A stretch of DNA of 64,000 nucleotides from a virus. The stretch is taken from the IMG/VR virus record IMGVR_UViG_3300045684_000050, positions 1-64,000 of that record; one strand, 5' to 3'. The position numbers and the translations under genes were made by a program. Under the pieces are notes generated by a model, which worked only from the letters and a program-made list of their open reading frames with translations, had not been told where the DNA came from and made no database searches. Of the stretch, positions 21,871 to 29,700 are shown one piece after another (the stretch's first letter is position 1; every line of letters begins with the position of its first letter).

Positions 21871-21994
21871 GCCTAACAATGTGTATAAGCAATAGCCGTT
21901 AGGCATTTTAAACTATTGCAGTTGGTAATATTTAAGTTTCTACTTCTAATCAAGTTCTGTATTCGGCTACTTGCCATATAATTAACGTTGTGCG
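21871..21994 (-). repeat. attC-like site 10
   Basis: The left end GCCTAACAATGTGTATAAGC and right arm GCACAACGTTAATTATATGG are mirror-related with unpaired bases, and both run on to TAGCCG. Terminal boxes are GTTAGGC, a perfect GTTRRRY box, and GCACAAC. Further AAC-type boxes lie just outside at 21996-22012. Confidence 0.8.
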
Positions 21995-22021
21995 GTTATA
22001 CTAAGCGTTACCTACAAGTGC

Positions 22022-22795
22022 TTACTTCTGTGTTCCAAATAAAGTTTGTGCTTGTAAATCTTTTTCTTTTCTTTTTTCTTCCACCCTCTTTTTTGAGTTA
22101 TCAAAGTGTTCTGTTTCGTTCTCAATACCAATGCCATTCCTATTAGTTTCAATACAAGAAACCATTGTTGTTCCACTTCCCATTGTCATATCCAATACCG
22201 TTTCGCCTTCATTTGTATAGGTATTAATCATATAAGAACAAAGTTCGGTTGGCTTCTGTGTTGGATGTAATTTACCGCTACTATTGTGGACGCATTTGAA
22301 GTTTAACAATGCTGTATCAGGAGAAATCCAATCGCTTTGTCTATCCAAATATTCTTCTTTTTGCTTTCCGTAGTTGCTTGTTTTCGAGTTGTACTTATTA
22401 CCGCTTTTGACCTCTGTAGTTCTTTTTTTCTTCTGTGGATTGTAAGTCGGTGGCTTTTTATAAAATACCTGCAAAGTTTCGTGTCCACCCATAGGCATTC
22501 GTCTTGCGTTTAGGTTTCCAGTCTTTAAGTTTTTTACCCATACCCACTCGTATTTGTGATATTTTATTTGTGAACTTATTAGAGTGGTTGTAAACGGTTG
22601 AGCAGAAAAAATAACTACTGCTGCATTAGGTTTACATACACGCCATACTTGTTTCCACATTTCTCCCAAGTCAATTATACTATCCCATTTGTTCTGAGTA
22701 GTCCCATAAGGCAAGTCGCAAAGTATCATATCAACACTTCCGCTTTCAATCGTTTTCATTACTTCGAGGCAATCGCCATACTTTAAGTCAATCAT
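22022..22795 (-). CDS. Cassette 10: DNA (adenine- or cytosine-N4) methyltransferase
   Basis: A beta-class amino-methyltransferase of 257 residues with catalytic motif IV first (ILCDLPYGTTQNKWD, about residues 24-38) and SAM motif I near the C-terminus (VLDMTMGSGTTMVSCIE, about 196-212), preceded by LHPTQKP. This order is typical of phage and mobile-element DNA methyltransferases. It would methylate an unknown short sequence and could protect DNA from restriction. No partner endonuclease is seen. An internal alternative frame is a shadow. The gene is flanked by attC-like sites. Confidence 0.85.
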   Translation of the reverse strand: MIDLKYGDCLEVMKTIESGSVDMILCDLPYGTTQNKWDSIIDLGEMWKQVWRVCKPNAAVVIFSAQPFTTTLISSQIKYHKYEWVWVKNLKTGNLNARRMPMGGHETLQVFYKKPPTYNPQKKKRTTEVKSGNKYNSKTSNYGKQKEEYLDRQSDWISPDTALLNFKCVHNSSGKLHPTQKPTELCSYMINTYTNEGETVLDMTMGSGTTMVSCIETNRNGIGIENETEHFDNSKKRVEEKRKEKDLQAQTLFGTQK

Positions 22796-22820
22796 ATATT
22801 TTAATTTTTCAAATTAATTT

Positions 22821-22955
22821 TGCCAACGCTCAAAAAAAGAAGAAAAAAGGTCTGTGTTTATAATCAAAGTTTGTGCTTTAAAGTCGCACCAGACATACAA
22901 CACGTAATATAATTAATGGCAAAAAAGCCACTAACCATATTACCATACGTTATCT
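22821..22955 (-). repeat. attC-like site 9
   Basis: Left end TGCCAACGCTC (box GTTGGCA on the minus strand) and right end AGATAAC; a stem GCCATTAAT... lies inside (GGTTAGTGGC with GCCATTAAT). 135 bases. The pairing of the outer arms is weaker than in most sites. Confidence 0.6.
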
Positions 22956-22960
22956 ACAAA

Positions 22961-23167
22961 CTAATCCTCATTTGCTAATTTATCACGCCATCCAATAATT
23001 TCTTGGCAAGCACCCGTACAAAAACATTGTTGGTTTTTGCACCCTTTTTTTATAGCTACTTTTCCGTTAGTCTGTTCTTTCATTGCATCAAATTTGAAAG
23101 TAATGTTGCTGTTATCGGCTATAAAATCATTGCATTGTTTTTCTTTTGAAATGTTTTTTGTACTCAT
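22961..23167 (-). CDS. Cassette 9: small Cys-rich protein (68 aa)
   Basis: The product begins MSTKNISKEKQ and holds a cysteine cluster GCKNQQCFCTGACQE (about residues 42-56), which could bind a metal ion or form disulfides. Its N-terminus resembles that of cassette 6 (MSTENTLKKDL). Not a recognised family. The start follows AATTAAAAGCATAAAATT. Confidence 0.65.
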   Translation of the reverse strand: MSTKNISKEKQCNDFIADNSNITFKFDAMKEQTNGKVAIKKGCKNQQCFCTGACQEIIGWRDKLANED

Positions 23168-23209
23168 AATTTTATGCTTTTAATTAATATTATTGTTTTA
23201 TTTTAGGTC

Positions 23210-23243
23210 GGCAACGAGAGTTTACCCGTAGCCGTTGTTGTAA
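23210..23243 (-). repeat. attC-like site 8 (short)
   Basis: A short palindromic region: left CGGCAACGAG and right TTACAACAACGG on opposite strands, with boxes GTTGCCG and TTACAAC. At about 34 bases it is shorter than a normal attC and may be truncated. Confidence 0.4.
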
Positions 23244-23252
23244 AACACAGCC

Positions 23253-23807
23253 TCACTTAACTAATCGTTCTTTCAACCATTCAGCCCCAGCTTTAAAAGA
23301 GCCGTAATTATCTCCTGCTGTATTGTTATTATTGCTCCACTTGTGGCCATTCAGATCAAACACCCAGTGGTCGGCTGCATCTGCAATTTGTTCATCGCTC
23401 GGCAACCAGTTTAAAACAATGTGTATATTGCATTGCTGATTTAGTTCTGCACATAGCTTAGTATTCGCAGCATTTTTACGAGTGCTATTAAGAAAGTCTG
23501 CATATTCTTTTGCATAGATTTCTAATCCTTTTGGGAATATTACAACCTCATAACCTCTTGCATCTAATACTGATCGCATATGCTTTCTTCCAACTCTAAA
23601 TGGCTGAAAAAAAACGGGTGCTAACAAATTATTTACGTCAGTTTGGTTATCTTTCTTTTTTAGTTCTCTATTCCAAACCATATTTATAGAGTCAGCATTA
23701 TTTTCTATAAATCTGCTGTCCCACTTTAAAAAGGATAATAACATATTTAGTAAGTCAGCTATAATCGCCAAAGGACTTAGTATTGTTTTAATTATAAGTA
23801 TTAACAT
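23253..23807 (-). CDS. Cassette 8: membrane-anchored hypothetical protein (184 aa)
   Basis: The first 28 residues form one hydrophobic helix (MLILIIKTILSPLAIIADLL) and probably anchor the protein in the inner membrane. The rest is soluble, ending in GSFKAGAEWLKERLVK. No family is recognised. The start follows the conserved cassette leader TTTTTTAAACTTAAATT. The stop is about 10 bases before the short palindrome. Confidence 0.65.
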   Translation of the reverse strand: MLILIIKTILSPLAIIADLLNMLLSFLKWDSRFIENNADSINMVWNRELKKKDNQTDVNNLLAPVFFQPFRVGRKHMRSVLDARGYEVVIFPKGLEIYAKEYADFLNSTRKNAANTKLCAELNQQCNIHIVLNWLPSDEQIADAADHWVFDLNGHKWSNNNNTAGDNYGSFKAGAEWLKERLVK

Positions 23808-23837
23808 AATTTAAGTTTAAAAAACATCATAAACACA

Positions 23838-23892
23838 TCCTAACAGTCGCTCACGATGCCATCTTTCAGACGGCACATAGCTTGTCTTTATG
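23838..23892 (-). repeat. attC-like site 7
   Basis: Arms CCTAACAGTCGCT and CAAGCTATGTGCCG are near-identical to those of sites 5 and 14. The left box is GTTAGGA; the right AAC-type box is degenerate (CATAAAG). The stop of the gene at 23888 lies in it. Confidence 0.65.
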
Positions 23893-24298
23893 TGTCATCA
23901 GATAGTAGCCTTTTCTTTAATACTTGGGTACAGAAATCATCTTCTTTTATATCACCATCAGCGAAGCAATGATCCCATAATTCAGTATTCGACATAGATA
24001 AAATATCATTCTCATATTCAGAGACCCCATTTTCAATATTTTGTTTTAATCTAATCCCAACTAAAGCATCATTAATGCCTCTCAACATTTTAGCCTTCTT
24101 TGGATCTTTCCCCTGTACCGCATCAGCAGTATCTATTAATGTACGCTTTTCAGTATGCCTAACACCTTCTACCTTATCTTCATATCTGCGTATAGTAGCT
24201 AATGCTTCAAAGAAGTCTTCAGTATCCCAATTTTCCCAACAGGCGTGAACCATTGCATGATTAAGGTACCATTTTTTTAAATTTTCGCTGATTTTCAT
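23888..24298 (-). CDS. Cassette 7: hypothetical helical protein (136 aa)
   Basis: The frame opens upstream at 24328 within the previous attC-like site; the ATG at 24298 (MKISENLKKWYLNHAMVHAC) follows CATAAATTTCAACTT and is preferred. The protein is helical, soluble and unrecognised. A KGDPKKAKML-like stretch lies mid-way (QGKDPKKAKMLRGI). Confidence 0.65.
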   Translation of the reverse strand: MKISENLKKWYLNHAMVHACWENWDTEDFFEALATIRRYEDKVEGVRHTEKRTLIDTADAVQGKDPKKAKMLRGINDALVGIRLKQNIENGVSEYENDILSMSNTELWDHCFADGDIKEDDFCTQVLKKRLLSDDT

Positions 24299-24319
24299 AA
24301 GTTGAAATTTATGCACGAT

Positions 24320-24384
24320 TGATAACACTATGTATGATGTCAGACTCGTGCCTCATCCGAACACATACATTTTAACCGTTAGCG
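24320..24384 (-). repeat. attC-like site 6
   Basis: Boxes TGATAAC/GTTATCA (left) and CGCTAAC (right); arms GATAACACTATGTATGATG and GCTAACGGTTAAAATGTATG are mirror-related. The TAA stop of cassette 6 is within CGCTAAC. 65 bases. Confidence 0.75.
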
Positions 24385-24588
24385 AAAATAATCACCTAAC
24401 AATTTTATTATTTCATTTGATATATCTTGCCTACCTTGAAAGTATTTAACATTTGAACTATTGTGAGGTAATTTACCTATTGTTTCGCCTGATTCTTTTT
24501 TGTCATTTTTGACAAAAGAATTTACTTTTGCTAACAAGGTATAAAGTTCATTGCTTAAATCTTTTTTGAGGGTATTTTCTGTACTCAT
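24379..24588 (-). CDS. Cassette 6: small hypothetical protein (69 aa)
   Basis: A 69-residue charged helical protein starting MSTENTLKKDLSNELYTLLA. The start directly follows the shared leader TTTTTTAAACTTAAATT and its stop codon is part of the attC-like right box. The N-terminus resembles cassette 9. No function recognised. Confidence 0.65.
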   Translation of the reverse strand: MSTENTLKKDLSNELYTLLAKVNSFVKNDKKESGETIGKLPHNSSNVKYFQGRQDISNEIIKLLGDYFR

Positions 24589-24618
24589 AATTTAAGTTTA
24601 AAAAATATTATAAAGTTA

Positions 24619-24680
24619 CCTAACAGTCGCTATATGATCATTCTCCTTGCGTCGAACGACTACATAGCTTAGTGTTATCA
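24619..24680 (-). repeat. attC-like site 5
   Basis: Boxes GTTAGGT (left) and TGATAAC (right); arms CCTAACAGTCGCTATATGAT and ATAACACTAAGCTATGTAGT pair imperfectly. 62 bases, directly after the stop of cassette 5. Confidence 0.8.
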
Positions 24681-25022
24681 TCAATTGATTCCAAAACCAC
24701 CATCTACTATTTCGATACATTCATTTACACTATCTTTTACTTTGTAGTCATAATTTCCTCCATCATCTTCTTCTAGTATGCTTTTCAGCTTTCTCATCGA
24801 GTTGATATTTTCTAGTTTTGATTTCCCTATCATTTGATGCTCTAGTATTACTTTGTCACCATTTGTTTCATAGTCTTCATCGTACCCTTTTAGGATTCGT
24901 AGTATGTGGTAATCGTTAGTGTCTGGAGTGATGTATATTTTTTCATACTCATCATACATTCCTTCAAAGTTCTTTTTTGCGAACTCTGTTATGTCTGTCG
25001 CTTTTGCAAATTCAAATTTCAT
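24681..25022 (-). CDS. Cassette 5: hypothetical protein (113 aa)
   Basis: The ATG at 25022 (MKFEFAKATDITEFAKKNFE) is chosen because upstream codons run into the attC-like site 4. The 113-residue product is acidic, soluble and unrecognised, with EEDDGGNYDYKV near the C-terminus. The upstream leader contains TTTTTTAAACG, close to that of cassettes 6 and 8. Confidence 0.65.
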   Translation of the reverse strand: MKFEFAKATDITEFAKKNFEGMYDEYEKIYITPDTNDYHILRILKGYDEDYETNGDKVILEHQMIGKSKLENINSMRKLKSILEEDDGGNYDYKVKDSVNECIEIVDGGFGIN

Positions 25023-25049
25023 TGTTTTAGTTTTTACGTTTAAAAAAGA

Positions 25050-25114
25050 TGATAACATGGATTATACTCCATATTCCGCTTTGCTCCATACATGATCATA
25101 CTCAGGCGTTATAC
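25050..25114 (-). repeat. attC-like site 4
   Basis: Boxes GTTATCA (left) and GTATAAC (right, holding the stop of cassette 4). Arms GATAACATGGATTATACTCC and AACGCCTGAGTATGATCATG are loosely complementary. 65 bases. Confidence 0.65.
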
Positions 25115-25330
25115 AGAATGTAAAGAAAGCAGATAGTCAGCGGCTTGTATCTCCTTATCAAACCATCCCTCTGGATATTCAACCCATCTTTTATTTTCTG
25201 TTTTCATTTCAACTAATCTAAGCCGCCAATCAAGCAGTTCATTAATTGATGGAAGTTTATTTGTTCTTTGATAATCGGATATTAATACACTCTGTATAAC
25301 ACCCGATATGTCGCTATATTCGTTCCTCAT
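25109..25330 (-). CDS. Cassette 4: hypothetical protein with uncertain start (about 73 aa)
   Basis: The conserved-looking part is the C-terminal 55 residues (LPSINELLDWRLRLVEMKTE, then RWVEYPEGWFDKEIQ). No ATG or GTG lies in frame between the upstream attC-like site and this part. The nearest in-frame ATG codons are inside attC-like site 3, at 25330 and 25339, giving about 73 residues. Either translation starts within the site, or a rare start is used, or the gene lost its 5 prime end at the junction. Function unknown. Confidence 0.5.
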   Translation of the reverse strand: MRNEYSDISGVIQSVLISDYQRTNKLPSINELLDWRLRLVEMKTENKRWVEYPEGWFDKEIQAADYLLSLHSV

Positions 25331-25355
25331 ACATCGCATATCTTTACCGTTAGTG
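25294..25355 (-). repeat. attC-like site 3
   Basis: Boxes GTTATAC (left) and CACTAAC (right, holding the stop of the 66-residue gene). The arms GATATGTCGCTATAT and GATATGCGATGTAT match on opposite strands with one extra T, the kind of unpaired base that sets strand choice in attC. 62 bases. Confidence 0.85.
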
Positions 25356-25550
25356 ACCATTAATAGAAGAAAGAACATAATCCCAATAATGGGTAGGAGA
25401 ATAGTAAACATACATGGAGCCATCGGGAAACCACCAAAGTTTACCATCGAATTTTAATTCTTGTTCATTTCTAACTCCGTTTAGGTCATCAACCTTGGTT
25501 TTCAAGATTTTATTTTTCGGAGGATTTTGTTTCGATATTTCAATCCACAT
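25350..25550 (-). CDS. Cassette 3, second gene: 66-aa protein, paralogue of cassette 11
   Basis: The stretch NGVRNEQELKFDGKLWWF, then PDGSMYVYYSPTHYW closely matches the 59-residue protein at 21681. The N-terminus (MWIEISKQNPPKNKILKT) differs from the paralogue except for the opening MW. It starts six bases after the stop of the zinc-site protein and no palindrome separates them, so the two share one cassette. The TAA stop is inside attC-like site 3. Confidence 0.75.
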   Translation of the reverse strand: MWIEISKQNPPKNKILKTKVDDLNGVRNEQELKFDGKLWWFPDGSMYVYYSPTHYWDYVLSSINGH

Positions 25551-25556
25551 GATTTT

Positions 25557-25778
25557 TTAATTTGAGTGACGTTGTGAATATACCCGAAGGCAGTTTTTAC
25601 AGGCATTGCCGAGAGGTAGGTTTATTGTCATCCTAAAGTTGCCATTTTCATCAAATCCACGTCCGCAAATTGGAGCGGAAACATGGCTTGCTGGAATTAG
25701 ATTTTTAGAGTCTTTTCCTTCTCCGGCTTCATATACGAGGTGTAATTTTTGACCTCCTTTGATTTGCATATATCGCAT
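25557..25778 (-). CDS. Cassette 3, first gene: small protein with two Cys pairs (73 aa)
   Basis: The open frame extends to 25925, but its first 40 codons are the attC-like site 2. The ATG at 25778 (MRYMQIKGGQKLHLVYEAGE) is the likely start; 25814 (within the site) is an alternative. The product has a CGRGF and a CKNC motif, suggesting a small zinc-binding domain, and a beta-rich middle. Unknown function. Confidence 0.6.
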   Translation of the reverse strand: MRYMQIKGGQKLHLVYEAGEGKDSKNLIPASHVSAPICGRGFDENGNFRMTINLPLGNACKNCLRVYSQRHSN

Positions 25779-25811
25779 GATAAATAATTGAAAAGATGAA
25801 AAGAAAACGGT

Positions 25812-25923
25812 CATTAACAAGGTACTCAACGTCAATACCTCCCATACGGTCGGTACTGCGTGAGTACAAACCGATATGTCCATTGCTCGTGCCTCACAAC
25901 GGCACATAGCCAAACCGTTGTGC
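25812..25923 (-). repeat. attC-like site 2
   Basis: Boxes GTTAATG (left) and GCACAAC (right). The right arm carries the stem ACAACGGTTTGGCTATGTGC / CCGTTGTG; 112 bases in all. It lies eight bases after the stop of the 53-residue gene. Confidence 0.75.
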
Positions 25924-25930
25924 ATAATAG

Positions 25931-26092
25931 CTACACACCAGATATACCCAATAATTTTAACTTAGCTTGGTGGTATTCTTCCATCGCATCGCTTATTCCA
26001 ATGTGTATATTGCCAATCATATAATAATACTCGCCAACGTGTTTCTCTAATATTTTAAGTCGTTCTCTATGTTCTATTGCTTCTTTGTTCAT
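25931..26092 (-). CDS. Cassette 2: small helical protein (53 aa)
   Basis: A 53-codon frame (MNKEAIEHRERLKILEKHVG at the start, KLLGISGV at the end). Helical, with a GISDAMEEYHQAKLK segment. Unknown function. It fits between two attC-like palindromes with an A-rich leader (AAATAAAACAGAA) before its ATG. Confidence 0.6.
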   Translation of the reverse strand: MNKEAIEHRERLKILEKHVGEYYYMIGNIHIGISDAMEEYHQAKLKLLGISGV

Positions 26093-26103
26093 TTCTGTTT
26101 TAT

Positions 26104-26146
26104 TTAGTCGTTAAAATTTCTGTGCATAGCCGTAAGCGTTGTATCA
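26104..26146 (-). repeat. attC-like site 1 (truncated)
   Basis: The right half ATACAACGCTTACGGCTATG resembles the right half of site 2, but the left GTT-type box is missing or altered (TTTTAACGAC). It probably lost part of its arm. Confidence 0.45.
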
Positions 26147-26156
26147 CATACGCCCA

Positions 26157-26294
26157 CTAATAATTCAAGCAACTACGGAAGTATTGTAACCCTTTTCCGT
26201 ACCCCCAATACCATCTGTGGCTTATTGTGTACATTCCAAGAAATCCATGCTCTACATAAGCCCATTTTTGTTGTCTGTTAAATCGTATTTTCAT
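26157..26294 (-). CDS. Cassette 1: small aromatic-rich protein (45 aa)
   Basis: A 45-codon frame from ATG 26294 to TAG 26157. The product has many Trp and Tyr residues (WAYVEHGFLGMYTISHRWYW). It is the first cassette on the minus strand. A GTTATAA box at 26316-26322 marks its outer end. No family is recognised. Confidence 0.55.
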   Translation of the reverse strand: MKIRFNRQQKWAYVEHGFLGMYTISHRWYWGYGKGLQYFRSCLNY

Positions 26295-26324
26295 ATTCCT
26301 TTGAGTTACTCCTATTTATAACGC

Positions 26325-26347
26325 AAGTTAAAATAATATTTTAACTT
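26325..26347. repeat. Perfect 23-bp palindrome at the outer edge of the array
   Basis: AGTTAAAAT and ATTTTAACT form a perfect inverted repeat (10 or more pairs, 3-base centre) immediately outside the first cassette box. It may be the original insertion target, a protein binding site or a weak terminator; no T-tract follows on either strand. Confidence 0.7.
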
Positions 26348-26392
26348 AAGCAAATTAATTCGTACATCATGATTAACAATAACAAAATATAA

Positions 26393-26742
26393 ATGATAGA
26401 AGACATTATATGTAACTGTGATAAATATATAGTTACATGTTCAGGTAGCAAGTTTGGGCAATAATAGAACGATGGAATATAGTAGTTCATCCTTGCTATT
26501 ATGCCGGGTGGTCTCGATGTTCTTGTAAATTTTGCACCTTTGGAAACAAAGGCCAATTTGCCAGTTCATTTAAAGTAAGCCTAAAACAAGGAGAAAAAAT
26601 AATCCAATGTGAAAAAGCTTATCCAGGAATCACATTTCAATTTATCGCTATAGCAACATCAAAAGAATAAAATGGAAATATATTTACAGGTGACTGGAAA
26701 TTACCAGCAGGTTCCTATGGTAAATCATATGGGCCAACCTAA
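26393..26742 (+). pseudogene. Decayed PAPS reductase-like gene
   Basis: The plus strand carries fragments of a phosphoadenosine-phosphosulfate-reductase-like protein. An N-terminal piece (MIEDIICNCDKYIVTCSGSK) recalls the family opening YDKYIVxFSGGKDS. After a frame change and a large internal deletion a C-terminal piece follows (HPCYYAGWSRCSCKFCTFGN), with the Cys cluster of the family, then an in-frame TAA at 26668-26670 and GDWKLPAGSYGKSYGPT to a stop at 26742. The leader AACAATAACAAAATATAA is phage-type. It is the only plus-strand gene trace in this arm. Confidence 0.7.
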
Positions 26743-26759
26743 ATATCTACAAATTTATT

Positions 26760-29700
26760 TTACATATCTTCTGTATCGATACTTAATATAAGTCTTCTAA
26801 ATATCACCTCTACATTCGCAGGTTTAAGACTAAGTAATCTTATAACTACATAGTCATCATTAAATACTCCTTTCTGTTCTTTTTGGAGATCCCCAGCTTC
26901 ATAAATCTTTAATTCACTGTTATACTTGTTAAGTGGTGAAATACCATCAGGTACTTGATTTTTAAATTCTTCAACAACGATCCGGTTAGTTGACATTCTA
27001 AACTTAATTTCATCAGTCTCATTGATGTCGTTCAACAGATTCTCGTCAGTATCAATACCTAAATCTCTGAAATCTAACCATCCAGTAGATTGTCTTCCAT
27101 TGTGTACACTAAATTTCTCAAATAAAGGTATATCTAATTCAGTAACTACATCTCCATTATGTTGAAGCACCTCTCCAACCACCATGAAATTCCTTACTAT
27201 CCAATTCTGATATGTCTCTTTATCTACAATCGGAATCTCAACATACACAGGCGTAAGCTGTCCATAATATTCATTAAACCTACCTTGCACAAAATGTGTA
27301 TAGATGATACTCTCACTTAAACTAAACAGTTCAAATCTATTAAACAGAAATAAATCAGGTCTGTATAAATGGAAAGATAAGTAATATTGATTCTTAATAC
27401 TAAACGATACCAAGAAACTCTCATCCTTAAATCCTACTGGATCTCCTAATGTAATAGGACTGCCTTCTCTCATGAATTTGCCGTCACTATAAGTTGTTCC
27501 AGGATGACAGCTAAAGTCATATTTATATAGGTATATGATATCTTTCGCATAATCTATTCCTATATCGAAATATACTCCATCCTTACACTTTTGATCTACT
27601 ATGCTGAAGTCCGGGACATCATCCAATATTTTGAACCGTAAGTTCTCATCCATAAAATCTTCAAGACCTTTGAATGTGATATCCGTATCCTGTCGCCCTG
27701 TATACATCTTAAACCTTCTAGCATCTCTGTCAATATAAAAATATCCTCTGGCCGTTATCTTCGATGCATTAGGATCTTTATTCCCACCGTATCCAGTAAT
27801 TGCTCCTCCGTATATGTCTACCGGCTCGCCAAACAAATTAGCTTGTCCTAATAATATCTCTGTAGAATCTAGTTGAAGCCTTTGTCCTTTAAATGGCACA
27901 TGAAATATAGAATCAGTAGTATGAACACTCAATACATTCTGCATGTATATAAGCCTAGATATTTGACCTCGATCTCTTGGAATGGTTAATAATTGATTAG
28001 GTTTGAAATTTCTCCAGCTATCTAAATGGCTTTCTAATACCTGTTGATCTGACATTATAATCTTAGATGAATATCTACCTTCACATACCTGGGTGTCATA
28101 GTTCAATGGCATCCCAAAAATAAATCCTTCATAATTGATATCTGAGTGACTTACATCGTAGTTATAATGATTGTCCTCGAATCCTTTTGCTCTACCTGGA
28201 TCCATGGCAAAGTCTCCTCCGGGACCATCAGGCATCTTTCTGTCAGGTCTACACCATTCTAATCCTAAGATGCTATCTATAACTTTGTTATCAAGGTCTG
28301 AGTTTGCCCAATCTTTAATCCAAATGATACCTGCAGCTATTAATGCTATACCAAAACCCACAGCAAGTCCAGCTCCAACAGATCCGGCGAAAAAGAACCC
28401 ACTACCAATTTTTGATAAACCAGTATAAATAGCGATAATACCTTGATAGATAAAAAAGAATCCTGGTCCATATACCCATATGATATTTAATATCATTCTA
28501 AGTATCATCTTCCATCGTGGCGGTTCTTCCATAAAGAAAGCTATTCTATCTAACCATCCAAGTTCATAATCAGTACCTTCAGGAAAACTACTATCTAACT
28601 TCAATGTCTTTAATCTATCTTGATGTACCTCTGCAGTTCCGAAATCTAAGTTCTTATAATCACCTATTCTTATTGCCCCTGCTGCCCTATAATGTAAATT
28701 AGCATCTGACTGTAAGTAAGTCCTTACTAATGTCTTTAGTAAATGAGGAAAGTATGCATCAGGTGGTGTCTGTAATGTTATTGTAATAAACCATAGCTTA
28801 ATAATAATACCATCTTCTGATGGTGGTAATAATCCTGCCCCATCCTTGTCCGTTATAGCTCTCATTCCCCTCCTTAGAGATCCTAATGCATTCCTTACAT
28901 CATCTTTATCACCTGTCATAGGAACAGTGCCACATTCTTCAAAACCTGCTACCTTTAATATAGATCTAGCAATTGATGTCAGTAAATCAGAAATAACTCC
29001 ACCAATGATAGGAATATCAACTTCTATCTCTACAGAACCAAAATCTCCACTAGGACTTATTTCTTCAGGAACCTTATCAGATACAAATGCCGACCTCTTT
29101 ACACTAAAAGGACCAGTAAAGCTATCTCCACATATACCTTCCACTTCTCCTGTATCAAAACTTGTGCTGTCACCATGCAAACCTATAGGTATATATACCC
29201 TGTTTATAGAGCTGCCATATTGATTAGGCAGGTACTTCATTGTTGTTACATTCCAAGCTCTTGAGTCACCGATTAAACTTTCATGATCAATAGTATCACC
29301 AATGAAACTCAAATCATCAGCTCCATCACTACCATTCAATGATCCGGCTAATGGTCTGCTTCCGTTCTCTAAAGCTATCTTGCTACCATCAATCTCGACA
29401 TACATAGAACTCTCTCTATATGTATTCACTAAAGTATGAGTGAATTTATTATCCTTTGTGACTATAGAATCTGCAGGTGCATACTTCATTGCTTTTAAGC
29501 ATCTCAATATTGGACCTCCATCAGATCCTATTGGCGGCTGAAAATGATTCAATGATATACTCTGTGTTGTTCCGGCAAGATTTAACTTACTCTCAAATGG
29601 ACTCTCTGCAGGCCGGCCTTCAGAATATTGCTTGAATCTCCAACCACATCCAAATGTCTCTTGCTCGATTAGCAAATAATCACCATCAGTCCTTTTACCC

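Larger units (their letters stand above)
20436..26322 (-). mobile_element. Integron-like gene-cassette array without integrase (CALIN-like), 14 cassettes
   Basis: Between 20.4 and 26.3 kb nearly every minus-strand gene is followed at once by an imperfect palindrome of about 55-135 bases bounded by AAC-type (R double-prime) and GTT-type (R prime) boxes, often with the stop codon inside the first box. This is the layout of integron cassettes with attC sites, all in one direction. Arms recur across sites, e.g. CCTAACAGTCGCT at 20438, 23840 and 24621. No IntI-type tyrosine recombinase or clear attI is present. Boundaries are inferred from the first and last boxes. Confidence 0.8.
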
